A stretch of 64,000 bases of DNA from CAVTJL01 sp963735065 (GTDB taxonomy: Bacteria; Pseudomonadota; Alphaproteobacteria; Geminicoccales; Geminicoccaceae), in the NCBI GenBank assembly GCA_963735065.1, contig CAVTJL010000001.1, positions 1,178,001-1,242,000 of the forward strand. Reading direction: 5' to 3'. This document shows positions 61,808-64,000 of the stretch, one piece after another (positions within the stretch are counted from its first letter, which is position 1; each line of letters begins with the position of its first letter). Below the pieces are notes generated by a model. It was not told the DNA's origin and did no database searches. It worked only from the letters and a program-made list of their open reading frames with translations. The position numbers and the translations under genes are program-made.

Positions 61808-63034
61808 CTAAGCCGCCCGGCCAGGAGGGATCGTCGCATCCAACGATATGAGATTGTAAACATTGGCAGGCTTCATATCGAGTATCGTCGCGGCCTTTGA
61901 CGGAGTCAGAGCCCCCTGAACGACCATACGACGGGCCAAGTCGGTCAGGCGCCGTCCCAGCCTATGCCGGCGTACGACATAGTAGTTGGGCCCGCCAGAG
62001 ATCTCTCGATCTCGGGAATGTCGCGCCTTCCTGCTCTTCAGCCACTGTAAACGGAGGAGCTGGCGAAGCCAATTCCATTGATCCGGACCCAGTATGCCTT
62101 CCCTGTAGAGCTTGTAGGCGACGAGTGAACCGCTCACTTGACATTGCTTTGCTATCTCTCCTACCCGCGCGACCATGACGTCGAACGGAGCGTCTCCAAG
62201 GTGCGTCTCCTTGGCAATCTCGTGCGCGGGGAGGAGAAACCGCCCGGCCACGTCATTGCAGAGCCGCTCGACCTCGGAAGCTGGATTGGCGCCGCTGATG
62301 CCCGTCTGACCGAGCCAGATGTGAGCAAGCTCGTGCAGGAGTGTGAAAGACCAAGCCGCCTCAGCATCCTGATCGTTGATGACAATGAAGGGGGCGACGG
62401 GATCGGCGAGCGCAAAGCCTCTGAAAATCTCGACGTCGATCGTGCTGCGATAGCTGCCGAGACTGCCGATGAGCAGGACATAGATGCCTGCCTCCTCGGC
62501 CCGCTCGCGCAGATACGCAAACCCCTTGGTCGCGCTCCTGGGAGATCCTGCCGAGCCATGGCGGAAGCGGTCGAGGTCCAGCTTCAAGATGCGCGTGATG
62601 GCCGCGAGCACGGCTTCCGCGGGATCGTGCAAGGTCATCGAGCCTACGAACGGCAGGGGAACGGCCTCGTCCTCGGCTTCGAGGAGGGCACGCACCATTC
62701 CCTGCCGGGCCCGAACATCTCGAATGAGGGCATCGACGAGCGCGGCGTCGCGCCGGGAGTGCTCCGGCGGAAGCGTCCTGAAATCCTCTCCGCGGCTCCC
62801 CTGACGTGGCGGGGCAGACAGATAGAACGTCAGCAAGGGGCGGCGGTACTGCTTGGCCATCCTCAGCAGCAAGGGGCGCGTCGGCTGCTTATCCCCGGCC
62901 TCGAGGGCTGCCAGTCGCTCGGCGCCCTGCACGCCGCGAGCGGCGGCAAGGTCAAGCCTCGCGGCCGCATCGTCCAGGGTGAGACCTGCCGTCTCGCGAG
63001 CCCACCGCAAAATCTCGGGATTCACACTCGGCAT
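61808..63034 (-). CDS. XRE-type regulator fused to ImmA/IrrE metallopeptidase
   Basis: A 408-residue protein. Residues about 5-65 form a helix-turn-helix (NPEILRWARETAGLTLDDAA ... LAALEAGDKQPTRPLLLRMA); residues about 180-300 form an ImmA/IrrE zinc peptidase with HELAH at 234-238 and the downstream Glu in EVERLCNDVAGRFLLP. A C-terminal helical region of about 100 residues follows, basic and with a second helix-turn-helix-like segment (LTPSKAATILDMKPANVYNL). Together with the DUF4411 gene nine bases downstream it forms a known COG2856-type toxin-antitoxin pair; this protein would be the antitoxin/regulator. ATG 63034 (MPSVNPEIL) is taken. Confidence 0.88.
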   Translation of the reverse strand: MPSVNPEILRWARETAGLTLDDAAARLDLAAARGVQGAERLAALEAGDKQPTRPLLLRMAKQYRRPLLTFYLSAPPRQGSRGEDFRTLPPEHSRRDAALVDALIRDVRARQGMVRALLEAEDEAVPLPFVGSMTLHDPAEAVLAAITRILKLDLDRFRHGSAGSPRSATKGFAYLRERAEEAGIYVLLIGSLGSYRSTIDVEIFRGFALADPVAPFIVINDQDAEAAWSFTLLHELAHIWLGQTGISGANPASEVERLCNDVAGRFLLPAHEIAKETHLGDAPFDVMVARVGEIAKQCQVSGSLVAYKLYREGILGPDQWNWLRQLLRLQWLKSRKARHSRDREISGGPNYYVVRRHRLGRRLTDLARRMVVQGALTPSKAATILDMKPANVYNLISLDATIPPGRAA

Positions 63035-63191
63035 CGTCAATCCAGCGTCATGCCGACTTCCGGTCTCGAGGTACCATGCGCCAATCAGAGCAGGGTGCGG
63101 GCCCCCGCCAACATCACTGCGTCCGATGGTGAGGACGAGCCCGCTGCGGCAGCCGAAGCCATCGCCATGCGGGTGATATGCTCCTCGGAAT

Positions 63192-63446
63192 TCAACGTAG
63201 CGGCGAGCGAGGCGGATTGGAAGAGCGGTCGATCGTCGATGCGGCGCTGCCGGGCTCGTTTCCTTGATCCGGGAGCCGCTCGGCGCAGAAGGCGAGATAG
63301 TCGTCGACGCTGTCATGGAAGGCCTGGACGAGCTCGTCCAAGGTCCGGGCCTCGAAGGTGACGATGTCGCGAATGCCGGACACCCGGCCGACGAGGCCGT
63401 CCTCGTCAGCCTCGAAGATGCCGGAATAACCTTTGTACCGGAGCAT
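63192..63446 (-). CDS. Short HicB-like antitoxin, C-terminal domain missing
   Basis: An 84-residue protein whose first 60 residues match the HicB N-terminal fold: MLRYKGYSGIFEADEDGLVG, RVSGIRDIVTFEARTLDELV, QAFHDSVDDYLAFCAER. HicB antitoxins normally continue with a ribbon-helix-helix DNA-binding domain; here the chain diverges after CAER and ends within 25 residues of low-complexity sequence. No HicA toxin is adjacent. It may be a decayed antitoxin or a truncated orphan. ATG 63446 follows GAAAGGTGA. It lies upstream of the ImmA/DUF4411 pair in the same direction. Confidence 0.7.
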   Translation of the reverse strand: MLRYKGYSGIFEADEDGLVGRVSGIRDIVTFEARTLDELVQAFHDSVDDYLAFCAERLPDQGNEPGSAASTIDRSSNPPRSPLR

Positions 63447-63566
63447 GCTTTCACCTTCTCTTTGGCCGGCGTCATGCAGCCTGAGGATGGACACCCACGA
63501 CGCCAAGCTGCCACGGGGCTGGCGCCTCCAGCAATGAACGTCCGCCGGTCTTTGCGCCCCGGAGCT

Positions 63567-64000
63567 TCACGCCACAGCCGTCCGTTTCGCGGCCAGCGCC
63601 CGAAAAGCCATCGTGCACACGGGCACAATGAAAAAAGTCAGCGCGCCCAGCAGCACCGGTGCCGAGGCCGTGCCGGTGCGGTCGCGCAGGAGGCCGGCCA
63701 GGGCCGGGCCTGCGGCGAGGAGGGCATAGTAGCAGGTGAAGAAGACGCCGAGGCCGGCGGCGCGGTCGGTGGGGGCGAGGACGCGGGCCGGCTGGGCCAT
63801 GACGGCGCCCGGTGCCGGGCCCAGCAGCAGGCCCAGGAGGATGCAGAGCAGAAGTGGAGAGGCGCCCGTCGGCAGCAGCGCCATGACGGCGGCCGTGGCG
63901 CAGGAGAAGATCAGGATGGCGGCGTCGGGCTTGCCGCTGCGCTGCACGGCGAGGCCGCCCAGGGGGATCGAGAGCATGGTGATCCAAAGGGTGGTGCCGG
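63567..64000 (-). CDS. MFS transporter, C-terminal part (5' end outside window)
   Basis: The last 144 residues of a major facilitator superfamily protein, open to the right window edge. Four to five hydrophobic helices are visible (ILIFSCATAAVMALLP; LLLCILLGLLLGPAPGAVMA; GLGVFFTCYYALLAAGPALA; APVLLGALTFFIVPVCTMAF), with small-residue-rich MFS-type helix packing and the RTGTASAP loop. The N-terminus and substrate cannot be judged. The stop is at 63567-63569. Confidence 0.8.
   Translation of the reverse strand, partial: GTTLWITMLSIPLGGLAVQRSGKPDAAILIFSCATAAVMALLPTGASPLLLCILLGLLLGPAPGAVMAQPARVLAPTDRAAGLGVFFTCYYALLAAGPALAGLLRDRTGTASAPVLLGALTFFIVPVCTMAFRALAAKRTAVA

Noticed and set aside
63034..63628. 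Extension of the ImmA-type frame to 63628
   Set aside because: The extra 198 codons cross the HicB-like gene in another frame, have no motif and no ribosome site; ATG 63034 begins the recognisable helix-turn-helix.

Overview
The window is about 64 kb of uniformly GC-rich DNA with tightly packed genes, frequent TGATG/ATGA start-stop overlaps, TAT-type and Sec signal peptides, many ABC/TRAP importers and two c-type-haem motifs in one protein. Together these point to a free-living, metabolically versatile alphaproteobacterium (Rhodospirillales/Hyphomicrobiales-like). No rRNA, tRNA, CRISPR array, integrase or insertion sequence was recognised. Taxonomy and substrates are inference.

Layout. 1-8 kb: the end of an FGGY pentulose kinase, a TauE/SafE exporter, then a leftward CUT1 sugar importer with three binding proteins, two permeases and no ATPase. 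8.3-13 kb: a leftward glycine cleavage operon (gcvT-gcvH-gcvP) preceded by a tandem glycine riboswitch. 13-18.4 kb: small secreted protein, M48 lipoprotein protease, aldo/keto reductase, an unrecognised repeat-bearing protein, 1-Cys peroxiredoxin and a frameshifted MeaB-type GTPase. 18.7-34.3 kb: a CUT2 importer (rightward), an ATPase-less CUT1 importer (leftward), and a second CUT2 importer whose two permeases are fused; the last is followed by a luciferase-like monooxygenase and a PRISE-type reductase. 34.3-42.3 kb: cytochrome b561, then a leftward run GntR - sulfatase - NitT/TauT binding protein - ATPase - 106-aa membrane-anchored protein - two different permeases - M20 deacetylase. 42.7-48.3 kb: SYLF lipoprotein, MauG-type peroxidase, AcpA/PLC-type phosphoesterase with a PHO-box-like site, CBS protein, cbpA-cbpM. 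48.3-52.3 kb: a PotABCD/FbpABC-type importer. 52.4-59.3 kb: LysR regulator divergent from a TRAP transporter followed by an HD protein, an SDR and a CaiB-type CoA transferase. 59.3-64 kb: a frameshifted hypothetical, class I fructose-bisphosphate aldolase, an ImmA/IrrE-DUF4411 module, a short HicB-like antitoxin and an MFS transporter cut by the window edge.

The region is dominated by uptake: six ABC importers and one TRAP importer with nine periplasmic binding proteins, several with adjacent catabolic enzymes and regulators. The most interesting uncharacterised arrangement is the sulfatase/NitT-TauT cluster with a translationally coupled small extra component, followed by the fused-permease importer with its oxidoreductase pair.

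A caution applies throughout. Five genes carry six reading-frame breaks, and every one is a single extra base in a short homopolymer. This looks more like sequence error than gene decay, so the affected genes may be intact in the organism.
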